The notes: generated by a model from the letters alone, not told the origin. Shown: positions 27,766-37,857, counted from the stretch's first letter. The stretch is 64,000 nucleotides of DNA from Candidatus Loosdrechtia aerotolerans (GCA_021646405.1 SOER01000001.1:62001-126000), one strand, 5' to 3'. Numbers and translations: made by a program.

Positions 27766-29208
27766 TTACCTTACTTTTATTCTTGCATAACCCTGGTGTT
27801 CTCCATACCTGTCTGACCAGACAATGCCTATTTCCCAGATGTCTCCCTTTTGCATGAGTTTGAGCAGGGCACCCAGCTCTTCAATGTTATTAATGCGGTA
27901 CTGGCCAACGGCTACCAGTACATGACCTGGCTTTATTCCAATACGTGCCGCAGGGCTATTTTCCTCTATATCTGCAATTAATACACCGCTCTTGATCCAC
28001 CACAGGTTTAATTGCTTTGCGAGTTGTGGGGTTAAGTCTTGTACATAGAATCCCAATTTCCTGAGTGCAAGTTTTTCTATAGAGGGAAGAGGTGCCTTCT
28101 CAAGGGTAACCGTAAGCTTGATCCTGCTTCCACCCCGATTAACATATATATGGAGTTTATCTCCTGCGTTCTTTTTGAGTATGTATTTTTCAAAGTCCAG
28201 TATGTCTGAGATGTCTTTTGAATCTATCTTCGTTATATAATCTCCAGCCTTAATCTTTGCCTTATGGGCAGGACTATCTGGTTCAACGGATGTGACGATA
28301 ATCCCCTTTGAGATGTCCCCCTGCTGTTCTTCAACCTGAGCACCAAACCAGATCTTATTCAATTCCCTAAAATTAAAGAGTTTAATGAGGGTCTCTCTCA
28401 CTTTATCGACAGGAATGGCAAAACCGATGCCCTGTGCTTGATTCACAATAGCAGCATTAATACCGATAAGTTCTCCGTCAATGTTAAGAAGAGGCCCTCC
28501 GCTATTCCCCGGATTAATTAATGCATCGGTTTGGATAAGATTATCATACTTGATATCACCATATTCACTGTTAAAGGTAACCATACGATTTTTTGCGCTC
28601 AGTACACCCGTTGTAACAGAGTTCTCTAATCCAAAAGGATTTCCGAGTGCTATAACGGTCTCACCGATCATAAGGTCTTTGGAGGTACCCATTTTGACAT
28701 AGGGAAGAGGGGTTGGTGAATTTATCTTTAATATAGCAAGATCACTGATTGGGTCAGAACTGATCATTGTCGCCTCAAAATCCCTGCCGTCAGATAATCT
28801 TACCTTAATTTTTGAGGCACGGCTTATGACATGCTCATTTGTAACAATGTAACCGTCTTCATCAATAATAACGCCCGATCCTAAAGGCCTCTCAACCATC
28901 TGTCTTTGGTGCTGTCCGAAAAAATCTTCAAAAAATCGTTCGAACAATTCACTCCGTGATCCAAAAAAAGGATCGACGTGCCTCTGGGTAATAAGCCTCT
29001 CTGTACTAATATTGGCCACGGCTGGCCCTGCCTTCTCAACGGCAATAACAATAGGGGTTTTGCGGTTGGAATTGGATTGGGAATTAAGAGAACTTACATC
29101 TGAGCCAGGATTGGGAATAAAACCATCAAGGGCCGGAGCCCAGTTGTAGACCATGAAGGTATAAACGAGGGTAAATACCAAAGGCAAAAAAATAAGTATT
29201 TTTTTCAT
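27766..29208 (-). CDS. htrA: HtrA/DegP-like periplasmic serine protease
   Basis: 480 residues. An N-terminal hydrophobic segment (about 4-25) is a signal peptide or anchor. The trypsin-like domain carries the triad H126 (VTNEHVIS), D156 (ISDLAIL) and S236 (NPGNSGGPL). Two PDZ domains follow, about residues 275-375 (GIIVTSVEPDSPAHKAKIKAGD) and 390-480 (GVLIADIEENSPAARIGIKPG). The family degrades misfolded envelope proteins. It is the last gene of the minus-strand series and converges on porB. No heat-shock promoter was recognised. Confidence 0.95.
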   Translation of the reverse strand: MKKILIFLPLVFTLVYTFMVYNWAPALDGFIPNPGSDVSSLNSQSNSNRKTPIVIAVEKAGPAVANISTERLITQRHVDPFFGSRSELFERFFEDFFGQHQRQMVERPLGSGVIIDEDGYIVTNEHVISRASKIKVRLSDGRDFEATMISSDPISDLAILKINSPTPLPYVKMGTSKDLMIGETVIALGNPFGLENSVTTGVLSAKNRMVTFNSEYGDIKYDNLIQTDALINPGNSGGPLLNIDGELIGINAAIVNQAQGIGFAIPVDKVRETLIKLFNFRELNKIWFGAQVEEQQGDISKGIIVTSVEPDSPAHKAKIKAGDYITKIDSKDISDILDFEKYILKKNAGDKLHIYVNRGGSRIKLTVTLEKAPLPSIEKLALRKLGFYVQDLTPQLAKQLNLWWIKSGVLIADIEENSPAARIGIKPGHVLVAVGQYRINNIEELGALLKLMQKGDIWEIGIVWSDRYGEHQGYARIKVR

Positions 29209-29276
29209 GGAAAATACCTAACCAAAAAAGGTAATGAAATTTAAGACTTACAATGTCTTATTCCCGGTTCTTTATT

Positions 29277-29305
29277 GTAGGGGTGTATTTGCAATACACC
29301 CCTAC
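29277..29305. repeat. perfect 13-bp palindrome with 3-nt loop
   Basis: GTAGGGGTGTATT (29277-29289) is followed by TGC and its exact reverse complement (29293-29305). It lies between htrA and the DUF4340 gene. No T-run follows on either strand, so it looks more like a dispersed REP-type palindrome than a terminator. Confidence 0.7.
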
Positions 29306-29336
29306 TCTCTGTAAGGGTAAAACCCGTATATAATTT

Positions 29337-31850
29337 TTAATGAAATTCCCCACCATGGGGTGCACTATAAGATTTCTCATGAGGGCTTCCGTATGAACCC
29401 CCATGAGGACCTCCGTGTGCTCCTCCCCCATAAGGACTTCCATGTGAACCTCCATAAGGGTTCCCGTGAGGCAGATTCATAATTGCTGGGTTTTCTCCGG
29501 TAACGGGTATTGATATCTCATCAGCAACCGTAGTAAAACCATCTTCATCTTTTGTGAGTCTGGCAAACGATTCTTTATCAATCACATAGATATAATCCGA
29601 ATCTTTACTCTTTGCATAGTAGCCCTGAGTATCTTTCTTCTTGCCAAGGTAAAGTACAGCATCGCGGCCATCTAAACCAACGGTAATAACGAGCTGAGGT
29701 TTATCTAAAGAGAACTGTGTCAGGTTTGTTGGTTTATATTGCTCAATATAAATAGCTTTTAATTCAGAAAGCTTGCGAACATAGTAATCTACCTCCCTAC
29801 CCTGTATATCTTTTTGGTCAGGGTTTCTGTTTTTCCAGCGCCATACATTATTTGCCCTTTCTAACTGAAGTGATTTGTCAGGGTAATCAAGGGTAAGCCT
29901 GGACGCATTAAGACTTTCAAAATCAAATATTTTAGTTGGCACCAATTCTGCATTAAAATCCCTGATCTTCGGCCAGGAAAGCTCAAATACAAGATCGTTA
30001 TCAGTAAACTTGGCATAAGAACTTACCTTATCACCATCCTCAATCTTTTTACCAATGAGTAGGGTTCTTGTCTCGATAGTCTTCTCTACAGGAGGCACTT
30101 CAGACTTCACAGTAAGGGCAGCTTCCCTGCCATACTCATTCTCCTTTGGCGCATTTTCTGTAACCTTCTCATATGTTACGGATACTTTGATCTTCGGATC
30201 ATGTAATCCAAACATTTTGAGATCACCCGGTGCCTCGACAACATGCCTCTCTGCTTTTAAAAAGGAAAGATTCCAAATAATCTGATTGATCACATCGGTA
30301 TCGGCTGTTGTCTGAATAGGTTGAGAAAGTTCCCATAAAACTTGACCATCAAGACCTTTTCTATTGGTTATATCACATTCATAGGTACGATCTGGTTTTT
30401 CAATCACAATCTTTTTCACCAAATCTTTATTAAAATCACAAACAAGCCTGTCGCGGAACGCTAAGAGTGCATTTTCTATTTTATCATAAAATTCTGCGGT
30501 AGGGACTGTATATACAGGCTCTTCATCAACACGCTTTACATAACATGCCCTGCCTTCGGGCAGCTTTTTGCCGACAAGGAACTTGGCTAATTCTTTATCC
30601 TCTTCTTTTGTTACAGAAATCTCAAAAACAGGGTTCTCTAAACCGTATACAGCTAAATCCGTTGGTTTATCTGCCACAAATTCTTCGATTTCCAGTGTCT
30701 TGATTTTCTCAAGAAAATTCTTGACGGTATCCTGATCGGCATAAATATCAATCGGACTCTTAATTACCCAGTCCAGGTCCAGTGATTTTTCAATAGAAAT
30801 GACATCGGATGCCCTCTTAATTTCTAATTTGTTTATGCCGTATGTTCCAATAGAATCAAATCTGACTACTTTCCTATCTCTGAGGTCATTTGGCTTTTTA
30901 CTGATATCGACAAGTATAGTGTCCTTGAGAAGGAAAATAGTTGGTTCATCTGTACGCTTTGCATACACTTTATTATCTAAAGAATATCCAAAAATGACAG
31001 ATTGACTAGTACCCTTTTCCTGAATGGTTACCGTATATTGCGGGTTATCCAGACCGTATTTAGCAAGGTCTGTTTCCTCTTCCGGAAGAAAATCCGTATA
31101 TTCAATTTGCAGGTTTTTCAGTTTATCCAGAATATCCTTGATTTTTCGTAAATCTGCGAGGTCATTCACCGGTTCATCGAGTCGCCAAAAACTGCCTTTT
31201 TTATTACAGACAATATCATATTCTCTTGTTTTAATCTGTAAACCGCTCACGGCATCTTTATCGTAGGAAAGCACCCACTTGCTTCTTAAATCGAGAATAT
31301 TCTTACTCACCTTATCGCTGAGGATTCCCGGTACAACAATAACCTCATCATTGTTATCGAGTTTAACGTATACGTTATCACCCGCGGCAAGCTTTTGACC
31401 TACAAATACCGTATATTTATCTTTCGGCCCGGTTACCCGTATCTCGTCACGTCTTGCCGGAATACCTGTATACATGGTGAGCGTAGCCTTTGGAACATCC
31501 AGCCCGTAATCTTTAAGGTCGAACGGTTTATCTCCTTCTTGCTCAAACGAACCAACCTTACTCATAAATTCAAAATCAGAAAGTATGCTATTTACCTCTG
31601 AATTATCTGCACGCAGTCTTTCTGGCTCAACGATATACCAAAAATCGTCCTCCGCTTTTTCTAAAAGGATCCGGCCGCTCTCATTATTCAATTCAATCTT
31701 CTTGATCATAGATGATTTAAAGTTAGGGATTACCTTTTTTTGCAGCCTTTCCCATTCCTCGTGAGGAATCCGCTCCTTCTCATACAAGAAGATATATGAG
31801 ATACCAATAATGGCTACAACGAAAAGGATAATTGTTGTTTTGAATTTCAT
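29337..31850 (-). CDS. membrane-anchored DUF4340-repeat protein with His/Gly-rich tail
   Basis: 837 residues: an N-terminal transmembrane anchor (about 5-22), then several similar beta-rich units, each with patterns like LxxYGLDxPxxxVTV followed by xFLVGKKxxxGxxxYVKxxDExxVYxV, as in DUF4340 proteins. The last 44 residues are low-complexity, built from HGxPYGG and PHGG units with seven His. In other bacteria DUF4340 proteins are encoded next to GldA/GldF/GldG-type ABC genes, as here (151 bp after the GldG-like gene), so it is probably the extracytoplasmic part of that system. The process served is unknown. Confidence 0.85.
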   Translation of the reverse strand: MKFKTTIILFVVAIIGISYIFLYEKERIPHEEWERLQKKVIPNFKSSMIKKIELNNESGRILLEKAEDDFWYIVEPERLRADNSEVNSILSDFEFMSKVGSFEQEGDKPFDLKDYGLDVPKATLTMYTGIPARRDEIRVTGPKDKYTVFVGQKLAAGDNVYVKLDNNDEVIVVPGILSDKVSKNILDLRSKWVLSYDKDAVSGLQIKTREYDIVCNKKGSFWRLDEPVNDLADLRKIKDILDKLKNLQIEYTDFLPEEETDLAKYGLDNPQYTVTIQEKGTSQSVIFGYSLDNKVYAKRTDEPTIFLLKDTILVDISKKPNDLRDRKVVRFDSIGTYGINKLEIKRASDVISIEKSLDLDWVIKSPIDIYADQDTVKNFLEKIKTLEIEEFVADKPTDLAVYGLENPVFEISVTKEEDKELAKFLVGKKLPEGRACYVKRVDEEPVYTVPTAEFYDKIENALLAFRDRLVCDFNKDLVKKIVIEKPDRTYECDITNRKGLDGQVLWELSQPIQTTADTDVINQIIWNLSFLKAERHVVEAPGDLKMFGLHDPKIKVSVTYEKVTENAPKENEYGREAALTVKSEVPPVEKTIETRTLLIGKKIEDGDKVSSYAKFTDNDLVFELSWPKIRDFNAELVPTKIFDFESLNASRLTLDYPDKSLQLERANNVWRWKNRNPDQKDIQGREVDYYVRKLSELKAIYIEQYKPTNLTQFSLDKPQLVITVGLDGRDAVLYLGKKKDTQGYYAKSKDSDYIYVIDKESFARLTKDEDGFTTVADEISIPVTGENPAIMNLPHGNPYGGSHGSPYGGGAHGGPHGGSYGSPHEKSYSAPHGGEFH

Positions 31851-32001
31851 ATTTTAATTCTTTCCTCCAGAAACGTAGAATATCATGATATTGAAACAGT
31901 GGTATACTCGCATTTTCATTATGATACATCAGGTATTCAGTAATTAAACGTATATATAGTCCCTGTTCTGCAAGGGTACATACAGGTAATCCTCTCCATT
32001 A

Positions 32002-33699
32002 TTAGCGGCGTCTTCTCCACCAAACAAAGCTACCAACGATGATTGGTATAACAGGAATTCCTGCAATTGAGACCCAGAATATAACCTTCATCTGTGCAGG
32101 ACTAATTGTTGCCTTACGGAAATCCGGTGGTTTAGCGGAGATACCGAGTTGCGTCTCCTTTTTGCCAAGCCAGTTAATAGAATTACGGAACAAATCTGAA
32201 TTTCCCGGATTCTCTATATATTCATTTGTAGCAAAATCTACATCTCCAAAAACAACCAATCGCGCACCTTGAGGTTTAGCCTTTGGATCATTTGCATATT
32301 CAGGATGCGATTGAGTAACGGCCTTCGGCAATTCCTTTACCTGGGAAGCAACACCAAGGGAGACCGGACCTTGCAAATCAATATCGCTGTTATTCTCAGG
32401 TTTTTTCGACCGTAAATTTTCAACATCCCTTTCCCCCCACGATCTTTCAGGTGCATGCATAAGCACGGTAGCCTGATACGGCATCTGGTCATTCGGTGGA
32501 GTGGCATCAACACTACATGCACCAAAGAAAATGGTATTAAAACCCTTGAGATCTTTAGTAATTGGATGTTCTGCTGCATACTCATCATTACCGATATAGA
32601 TCTCTGCAACGGTTTGAATACCAAAAAGGGGCATATTAACCTTCGAGTAAACAACAACATCATCGTGAGCCATGATTCCATATTCTGCTAAAAGGGTTTT
32701 AAATCCCGTAGGGGTATTTGGGGTTGCCGCTGGTTCCAGTAAAAGTAAGAGTTTACCCCGTTTTTCAAGATATTCACGAATACTATTTAACTCTTCTGTT
32801 AGATAGGCCTTTGTTGGCCCTGCAACAACCAATACATCACAATCATCGGGAATCTTCTTTCTTGTTAAGATATCAAGCGGGGCTATACGGCAGTTATCCC
32901 GTTTAAGGGCATTCGCAATTCCAGAAATTCCTGCCCGATCATAATCCTCAAAACTTCGTTCACCGTGTCCGGTAACAAAATAAATCGCACTCTGCTTCTC
33001 CTGAGTAACATTGAGAATAGCTGCAGTAAATGCCTCTTCCCCTTTAAACTTAAAAGGATACTGTCTTTCCATAACCTCATTCTGCGGTACATGCTTACTC
33101 TGTTCCCCGCACTCGAACACGACCGTATTTAATTGAAGACCATCTATCTTAAGACGCTTGGCTAATTCTTCAACCTTCGTACGGTTTCTTAAGGAATCGA
33201 CATGGTCTAGCTTAATATTATCGGAATGATATGCATATTCTTTCAGGATATCAGTAATCTGCTCATAAAACATCTCACTGGGATTGAATAGGGTCGTGAT
33301 AACAATGGGTTTATCGAGATGTTTCAGTATGTTTTTCGTTTTTTGTGAAAGGGTATATTTCCCCGTCAGGGTAAGGTCGAAACGGTGATAGTGCCGGACA
33401 TTTAAAAACCCGGTGATAGCAAAAATACCGGCAGCGATAATGGACATGACCGCAACGTTGGTTCCAACGAGTGCTTTTCTTTTCGATGCCTCAGTCGAAA
33501 ACCATTTATATTTAACAGCCATAAAAATGTTAAATCCGATAATAACCCCTCCGCCAATACCCATTGGTACTATAGAGGATAATCCCCATGCATTAAAAAT
33601 CCTTGATATACCAAAACCTGCTATAACAGCAATAATACCTGCGAGGATAATATATACACAAAACTTATCAAACCAATCGTTCTTTTTCAAAGTACTCAT
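32002..33699 (-). CDS. GldG-like ABC transporter auxiliary membrane protein
   Basis: 565 residues. About three N-terminal transmembrane helices (20-110) precede a large extracytoplasmic domain with NITQEKQSAIYFVTGHGERSF-type text (VTQEKQSAIYFVTGHGE) and PDDCDVLVVAGPTKAYLTEEL, then a C-terminal helix and basic tail (VWWRRRR). This is the GldG/ABC-type auxiliary layout. The start is the ATG at 33699: it forms a 4-nt ATGA overlap with the permease stop and has AGGAG 6 nt upstream. The ATG at 33705 touches the ribosome site. Confidence 0.85.
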   Translation of the reverse strand: MSTLKKNDWFDKFCVYIILAGIIAVIAGFGISRIFNAWGLSSIVPMGIGGGVIIGFNIFMAVKYKWFSTEASKRKALVGTNVAVMSIIAAGIFAITGFLNVRHYHRFDLTLTGKYTLSQKTKNILKHLDKPIVITTLFNPSEMFYEQITDILKEYAYHSDNIKLDHVDSLRNRTKVEELAKRLKIDGLQLNTVVFECGEQSKHVPQNEVMERQYPFKFKGEEAFTAAILNVTQEKQSAIYFVTGHGERSFEDYDRAGISGIANALKRDNCRIAPLDILTRKKIPDDCDVLVVAGPTKAYLTEELNSIREYLEKRGKLLLLLEPAATPNTPTGFKTLLAEYGIMAHDDVVVYSKVNMPLFGIQTVAEIYIGNDEYAAEHPITKDLKGFNTIFFGACSVDATPPNDQMPYQATVLMHAPERSWGERDVENLRSKKPENNSDIDLQGPVSLGVASQVKELPKAVTQSHPEYANDPKAKPQGARLVVFGDVDFATNEYIENPGNSDLFRNSINWLGKKETQLGISAKPPDFRKATISPAQMKVIFWVSIAGIPVIPIIVGSFVWWRRRR

Positions 33700-34406
33700 C
33701 TCCATCTCCTGCTCTCAACAATACGTATAACGACAAATAAGATTAAAGCGGTAAAACTAACGTAGTAGATAATATCCCTGCTGTCAATTATTCCTTTCGT
33801 AAAGGTTTCCCAGTGCTCATAGGTACCAATGTATCTTAAAGTACTGTAAAACCATCCTTCACTTCCGGTACTGGCCAGGCCAATAACAAGGAGTATAAGA
33901 AGGGCAACAATTCCAATAACGGCTGCAATAATCTGATTTTTTGTAATAGCAGATACAAGCAACCCGATGGATACAAAGAGCCCACCCATGAGGACTAATC
34001 CGATGTAACTAGCAATAATTGCACCATAATCAGGAGAACCTACCCAGGCTAAAAATATGGTATAGAAGATTGTTGGGGCAATCATGATGTTATAGAGTGC
34101 CCAGGCCGATAAGAATTTTCCGAACACTACCTCGAAGTCGGTAACAGGTGCTGTCATGAGAGGTTCCACGGTCCCTGTCTTACTCTCTTCAGCAAGTAAT
34201 CTCATCGTGATAACAGGGGTGAGAATGGAAAGAATAAACTGCGTATAAGCAAGGCTGTACCGTAATGTAGATTCCTGGGTTATTCCAAGCATTACTGAAA
34301 AGAAATAACCGGAAAAAACAGTAAATACTGCAATAACTACGTAAGCAATTGGTGATAGGAAATAGGAATTGATTTCCCTTTTAAAAATAGTACCTATGCT
34401 TGTCAT
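33696..34406 (-). CDS. ABC-2 type permease (GldF-like)
   Basis: 236 residues with six hydrophobic helices, an N-terminal IFKREINSYFLSPIAYVV, and TMRLLAEESKTGTVEPLMTAPVTDFEVVFGKFL in the cytoplasmic loop, typical of ABC-2 permeases of the Gld/NosY kind. It begins directly after the stop of the ATPase gene (no gap) and overlaps the GldG-like gene by 4 nt. It works with both neighbours; the substrate is unknown. Confidence 0.9.
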   Translation of the reverse strand: MTSIGTIFKREINSYFLSPIAYVVIAVFTVFSGYFFSVMLGITQESTLRYSLAYTQFILSILTPVITMRLLAEESKTGTVEPLMTAPVTDFEVVFGKFLSAWALYNIMIAPTIFYTIFLAWVGSPDYGAIIASYIGLVLMGGLFVSIGLLVSAITKNQIIAAVIGIVALLILLVIGLASTGSEGWFYSTLRYIGTYEHWETFTKGIIDSRDIIYYVSFTALILFVVIRIVESRRWR

Positions 34407-35351
34407 TTATATTGTTACCTCCTGTTCGTGCGTCGTTATCTGATGGAATATTTCTTCGAGAGTAACCGGCGCCTGCCTCATTTCTCTAATAATTCCATTA
34501 TTCTTTACAACATTTAAGAAGATATCTTCCCGGGTATCCATACCCTTTTCCGCCTCCACGGTAAAATTATTGATCTCGCCCCCATCCTGCCATATAACCT
34601 TTTTTACGCCCTGAATGCCAAGCAAGGCATCCTGGATTTTCTTTCCATCTCCCTTCACTTCTAATAGTATATTACTTCCGGCCTTCATTTGAGTAGCCAG
34701 GTTTGATGGTGTATCCATAGCAACTATCTTCCCTTTGTTTATAATAATAACGCGGCCACAAATCATCTCAACTTCCGGAAGAATATGGGTCGAGAGTAAT
34801 ATCGTGTGTTTTTCACCTAATTCTTTTACCAGTTGCCGAACCTGACGTATCTGATTGGGATCAAGCCCAATCGTCGGTTCATCAAGGATGAGGATCTTTG
34901 GATCATGGACGAGGGTATCTGCCAAACCGACCCTCTGGCGATATCCTTTTGAGAGTGTTCCAATAATCTGATTTTCAACCTCTTTAATCCGGCATTTTTC
35001 AATTGACTCGCCAATCTTCATCTTTCGGTCCCGATAAGGCACTTTCTTAAGCCTTGCACGGAATAAAAGATACTCTTTGACTCTCATCTCAGGATATAAT
35101 GGTACGTTTTCCGGTAAGTACCCTATTTGCCTGCGCACACTAATTGAATTATGGAAGACATCATAGCCTGCAACGGTAGCGGATCCGGAGGTCGCTGGCA
35201 TATAGCAGGTTAATATACGCATAGTAGTAGTCTTACCTGCACCATTAGGACCCAAGAGACCTAAAATTTCACCCTGCTCGACCTCAAAAGAGATATCGTT
35301 TACCGCGTATACATCTGCATAACGCTTTGCCAAATGTTCAACTTTGATCAT
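34407..35351 (-). CDS. ABC transporter ATPase (GldA-like)
   Basis: 314 residues with Walker A GPNGAGKTTTMRIL, Q-loop IGYLPENVPLYPEM, signature LSKGYRQRVGLADTLVHDP and Walker B ILILDEPTIGLDP, then a C-terminal regulatory domain of about 90 residues. It energises the permease encoded directly after it. A candidate promoter and a small palindrome lie upstream (35403-35459). The ATPase-permease-auxiliary-DUF4340 order is a recurring bacterial cluster. Confidence 0.93.
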   Translation of the reverse strand: MIKVEHLAKRYADVYAVNDISFEVEQGEILGLLGPNGAGKTTTMRILTCYMPATSGSATVAGYDVFHNSISVRRQIGYLPENVPLYPEMRVKEYLLFRARLKKVPYRDRKMKIGESIEKCRIKEVENQIIGTLSKGYRQRVGLADTLVHDPKILILDEPTIGLDPNQIRQVRQLVKELGEKHTILLSTHILPEVEMICGRVIIINKGKIVAMDTPSNLATQMKAGSNILLEVKGDGKKIQDALLGIQGVKKVIWQDGGEINNFTVEAEKGMDTREDIFLNVVKNNGIIREMRQAPVTLEEIFHQITTHEQEVTI

Positions 35352-35402
35352 GTTAAGAGTTCCCCCAATATGTTATCCTGTAAAAAGGTTCTCCCTAGCT
35401 AT

Positions 35403-35423
35403 ATTCCTTAGCTCATAAGGAAT
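35403..35423. promoter_or_regulatory. palindrome upstream of the GldA-like gene, possible operator
   Basis: ATTCCTTA (35403-35410) and TAAGGAAT (35416-35423) form an 8-bp inverted repeat around a 5-nt centre. It lies just downstream of the candidate promoter at 35432-35459, where a repressor could act. No regulator gene is nearby. Confidence 0.3.
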
Positions 35424-35431
35424 TAATAATG

Positions 35432-35459
35432 ATTCTGTATTTATACACTTTATCGTCAA
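35432..35459 (-). promoter_or_regulatory. candidate promoter for the GldA-like operon
   Basis: Read on the minus strand: TTGACG (35459-35454), 16 nt, then CAGAAT (35437-35432), a fair match to sigma-70 boxes. The rest of the 304-bp gap between rpoZ and this operon (35352-35655) shows nothing else that I recognise. Confidence 0.3.
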
Positions 35460-35655
35460 TATGAAATTTACGTCAAAAAGATACAGTTTCCGCATACCGT
35501 TTCTTAAAGAAATATTTTTTGTGATGTACTATTTCAGGTAGGTTAATTATGATGCAGTGTTAATAAATAGAATCCTTGTCTCGTCTTAATACTACATACC
35601 TTTTAGAGTTCACCCCTCACCCTATAAAACTATTTCTTCCCGGACCACTTACCCT

Positions 35656-35910
35656 TTATGATACTTCCCCTGAACTTTCTCCGGGTTCTTTAAATTCAAG
35701 CATTTGGGGCGGCTGTTCTGTCCCTTCCCGGATCATAATCTTTTCCTGCATTAATTCCAGAAATGCAATACGAACCGGATCATCAACATTCGTCTCAATC
35801 AATACAGGTGCTTTTTTCACAATTTGTCTTGCCCGGCTTATAATTAATACGGTAAGCCGTAATGAACCGCCAACCTGTTTTGCCAATTCATCAACACTTT
35901 TATAATTCAC
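35656..35910 (-). CDS. rpoZ: RNA polymerase omega subunit
   Basis: 84 residues with the omega core: LAKQVGGSLRLTVLIISRARQIV, then DPVRIAFLELMQEKI. Omega stabilises the beta-prime chain in the polymerase core. The start is a GTG at 35910: AGAGG stands 8 nt before it, whereas the upstream GTG at 35919 touches that site. The acidic C-terminal tail (PGESSGEVS) is common for omega. It is upstream of, and on the same strand as, the GldA-like operon. Confidence 0.85.
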   Translation of the reverse strand: MNYKSVDELAKQVGGSLRLTVLIISRARQIVKKAPVLIETNVDDPVRIAFLELMQEKIMIREGTEQPPQMLEFKEPGESSGEVS

Positions 35911-36060
35911 AATTAACACCTCTTTTCTGAGATATGTTCCAAAAATTTATACGATTAAAAAATTATTTATAAAACATGGTAATCGAATAACATTGCCTAA
36001 AACTTTATATGCTACCGGCAAATATTTTTTTGTCAAGGAAAAAGGCCTGTCAAAAACTTC

Positions 36061-36088
36061 TTGAGAAATGGCTTTTACCTGTGATAAT
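36061..36088 (+). promoter_or_regulatory. candidate promoter for cysK-cysE
   Basis: TTGAGA (36061-36066), 16 nt, GATAAT (36083-36088), each one base off consensus. The leader would be about 68 nt and includes a GGGGGG ribosome site before the cysK ATG. No S-box or T-box leader structure was seen. Confidence 0.45.
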
Positions 36089-36162
36089 ATACTCGTTTTA
36101 TATTCTTATATTTAATTAATATCTGTAATAAAAAATTTATCTTATACTTTTTCGGGGGGATT

Positions 36163-37086
36163 ATGGCAAGGATATATGAAGATATTACAAAAACTATCGG
36201 CGGTACACCATTAGTTAAATTACACCATGTTACAAAAGGATTAGATGTGACAGTTATTGCTAAACTGGAATCCTTCAACCCTATGGCAAGTGTTAAAGAC
36301 CGTATTGGGATTGCTATGATTGAAGCAGCAGAAAAAGCGGGCTCTCTGAAGAAGGACACGGTCATTATAGAACCCACCTCGGGTAATACCGGTATTGCCC
36401 TGGCCTTTGTAGCAGCCTCAAAAGGTTATAAGATTATTTTAACGATGCCTGATACCATGAGTGTAGAACGTCGAGCACTCTTAAGGGCATTTGGTGCAGA
36501 AATTGTATTAACACCTGGGTCTGAGGGGATGAGGGGTGCAGTTAATAAAGCAGAAGAAATTGTAAAGAATACCCCTAACTCTTTTATGCCGCAACAATTT
36601 AAAAACCCGGCAAATGCAGAAATTCATCGAAAGACAACAGCGGAAGAAATATGGAATGATACCGATGGTAAAATCGATTTCTTTATTAGCGGTGTGGGTA
36701 CCGGAGGAACAATTACCGGTGTCGGTGAGGTTATTAAGAAACGGAAACCATCATTACATGTCGTTGCCGTAGAACCTTTTGATTCACCTGTTCTTGCGGG
36801 TGGAAAACCAGGTCCACATAAAATCCAGGGACTCGGTGCCGGCTTTATACCTGACATCCTTAATATGGAAGTAATTGATGAAATTATTCCTGTAAAAAAT
36901 GAAGATGCATTCACCCTTGCTCGCCAACTGGCACGGGAGGAAGGGATTTTAGCAGGAATTTCTTCCGGTGCTGCTGCATATGCAGCACTCCAGGTGGCGG
37001 CAAGACCAGAGAATAAAGGAAAGTTAATCGTCGTGGTGTTTCCTGATACCGGCGAAAGATATCTCTCTACCGTTCTATTTCAGTAA
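36163..37086 (+). CDS. cysK: cysteine synthase (O-acetylserine sulfhydrylase)
   Basis: 307 residues of the PLP fold-type II family making cysteine from O-acetylserine and sulfide. The PLP lysine is K45 ([11 protein letters not shown]). The substrate loop is [12 protein letters not shown], the phosphate loop [11 protein letters not shown], and the C-terminal [10 protein letters not shown] closes the protein. The next gene, cysE, starts 9 bp after the stop, so the two-step serine-to-cysteine path is one operon. Confidence 0.95.
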   Translation: MARIYEDITKTIGGTPLVKLHHVTKGLDVTVIAKLESFNPMASVKDRIGIAMIEAAEKAGSLKKDTVIIEPTSGNTGIALAFVAASKGYKIILTMPDTMSVERRALLRAFGAEIVLTPGSEGMRGAVNKAEEIVKNTPNSFMPQQFKNPANAEIHRKTTAEEIWNDTDGKIDFFISGVGTGGTITGVGEVIKKRKPSLHVVAVEPFDSPVLAGGKPGPHKIQGLGAGFIPDILNMEVIDEIIPVKNEDAFTLARQLAREEGILAGISSGAAAYAALQVAARPENKGKLIVVVFPDTGERYLSTVLFQ

Positions 37087-37095
37087 GGAACCTTC

Positions 37096-37833
37096 ATGTT
37101 CAAACGCCTAAAAGAAGATATAAACGCCGCTCTTCAGAATGACCCGGCCGCAAAGAGTAAGCTTGAAATTATTTTATGCTATCCGGGTGTACATGCCCTC
37201 TGTATGTACCGGATATCGCACTATCTCTGGAAAAAGGGATGGGTCGTCCTGGCCCGTTTTATCTCTCATGTTAATAGGTTTTTAACCGGCATTGAGATTC
37301 ACCCTGCTGCCGAAATAGGCCACGGTGTATTTATCGATCACGGCATGGGCGTTGTTATAGGTGAAACTGCGATAGTAGGAGATGGATGTCTTATTTATAA
37401 AGGAGTTGTCCTTGGGGGAACCACGATGGAAAAAACCAAAAGGCACCCGGAACTGGGAAAAAGGGTTATCATAGGTTCAAACGCATGTGTGCTAGGCCAT
37501 ATAACGGTAGGAGATCATGTACGCATTGGATCAGGCTCAGTGGTGGTTAAGGATGTACCACCCCATGCGACGGTAGTTGGAGTACCGGGGAGAATCATTG
37601 AGCAACGAAAAAAGAAGCTGCACGATACACTCCTGGACCACGGACAATTGCCAGACCCCATTGCTGAAGCCCTTAAAATTATACTCACTGAGAACCGGAA
37701 ACTCAGAGAACATATAAAGAAATTAGAAGAACACTTAAATATCTCATCCAAAGAAATCGATTGTATTACAGAAATGGAATCAAAAATAATGACCATGTTC
37801 ATGAGAGATTATAAGGATGGAGAAGGAATATAA
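37096..37833 (+). CDS. cysE: serine O-acetyltransferase
   Basis: 245 residues, a hexapeptide-repeat acetyltransferase. The N-terminal helices (YPGVHALCMYRISHYLW) precede left-handed beta-helix turns GIEIHPAAEIGHGVFIDHG, VVIGETAIVGDGCLIY and GGTTMEKTKRHPELG with the catalytic HPE. The C-terminal tail of about 60 residues is longer than in enteric CysE and charged, ending MFMRDYKDGEGI rather than the isoleucine used for CysK binding. It makes O-acetylserine for the preceding CysK. Confidence 0.93.
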   Translation: MFKRLKEDINAALQNDPAAKSKLEIILCYPGVHALCMYRISHYLWKKGWVVLARFISHVNRFLTGIEIHPAAEIGHGVFIDHGMGVVIGETAIVGDGCLIYKGVVLGGTTMEKTKRHPELGKRVIIGSNACVLGHITVGDHVRIGSGSVVVKDVPPHATVVGVPGRIIEQRKKKLHDTLLDHGQLPDPIAEALKIILTENRKLREHIKKLEEHLNISSKEIDCITEMESKIMTMFMRDYKDGEGI

Positions 37834-37857
37834 TCTTTCAATTGAAAGGATGAATCT

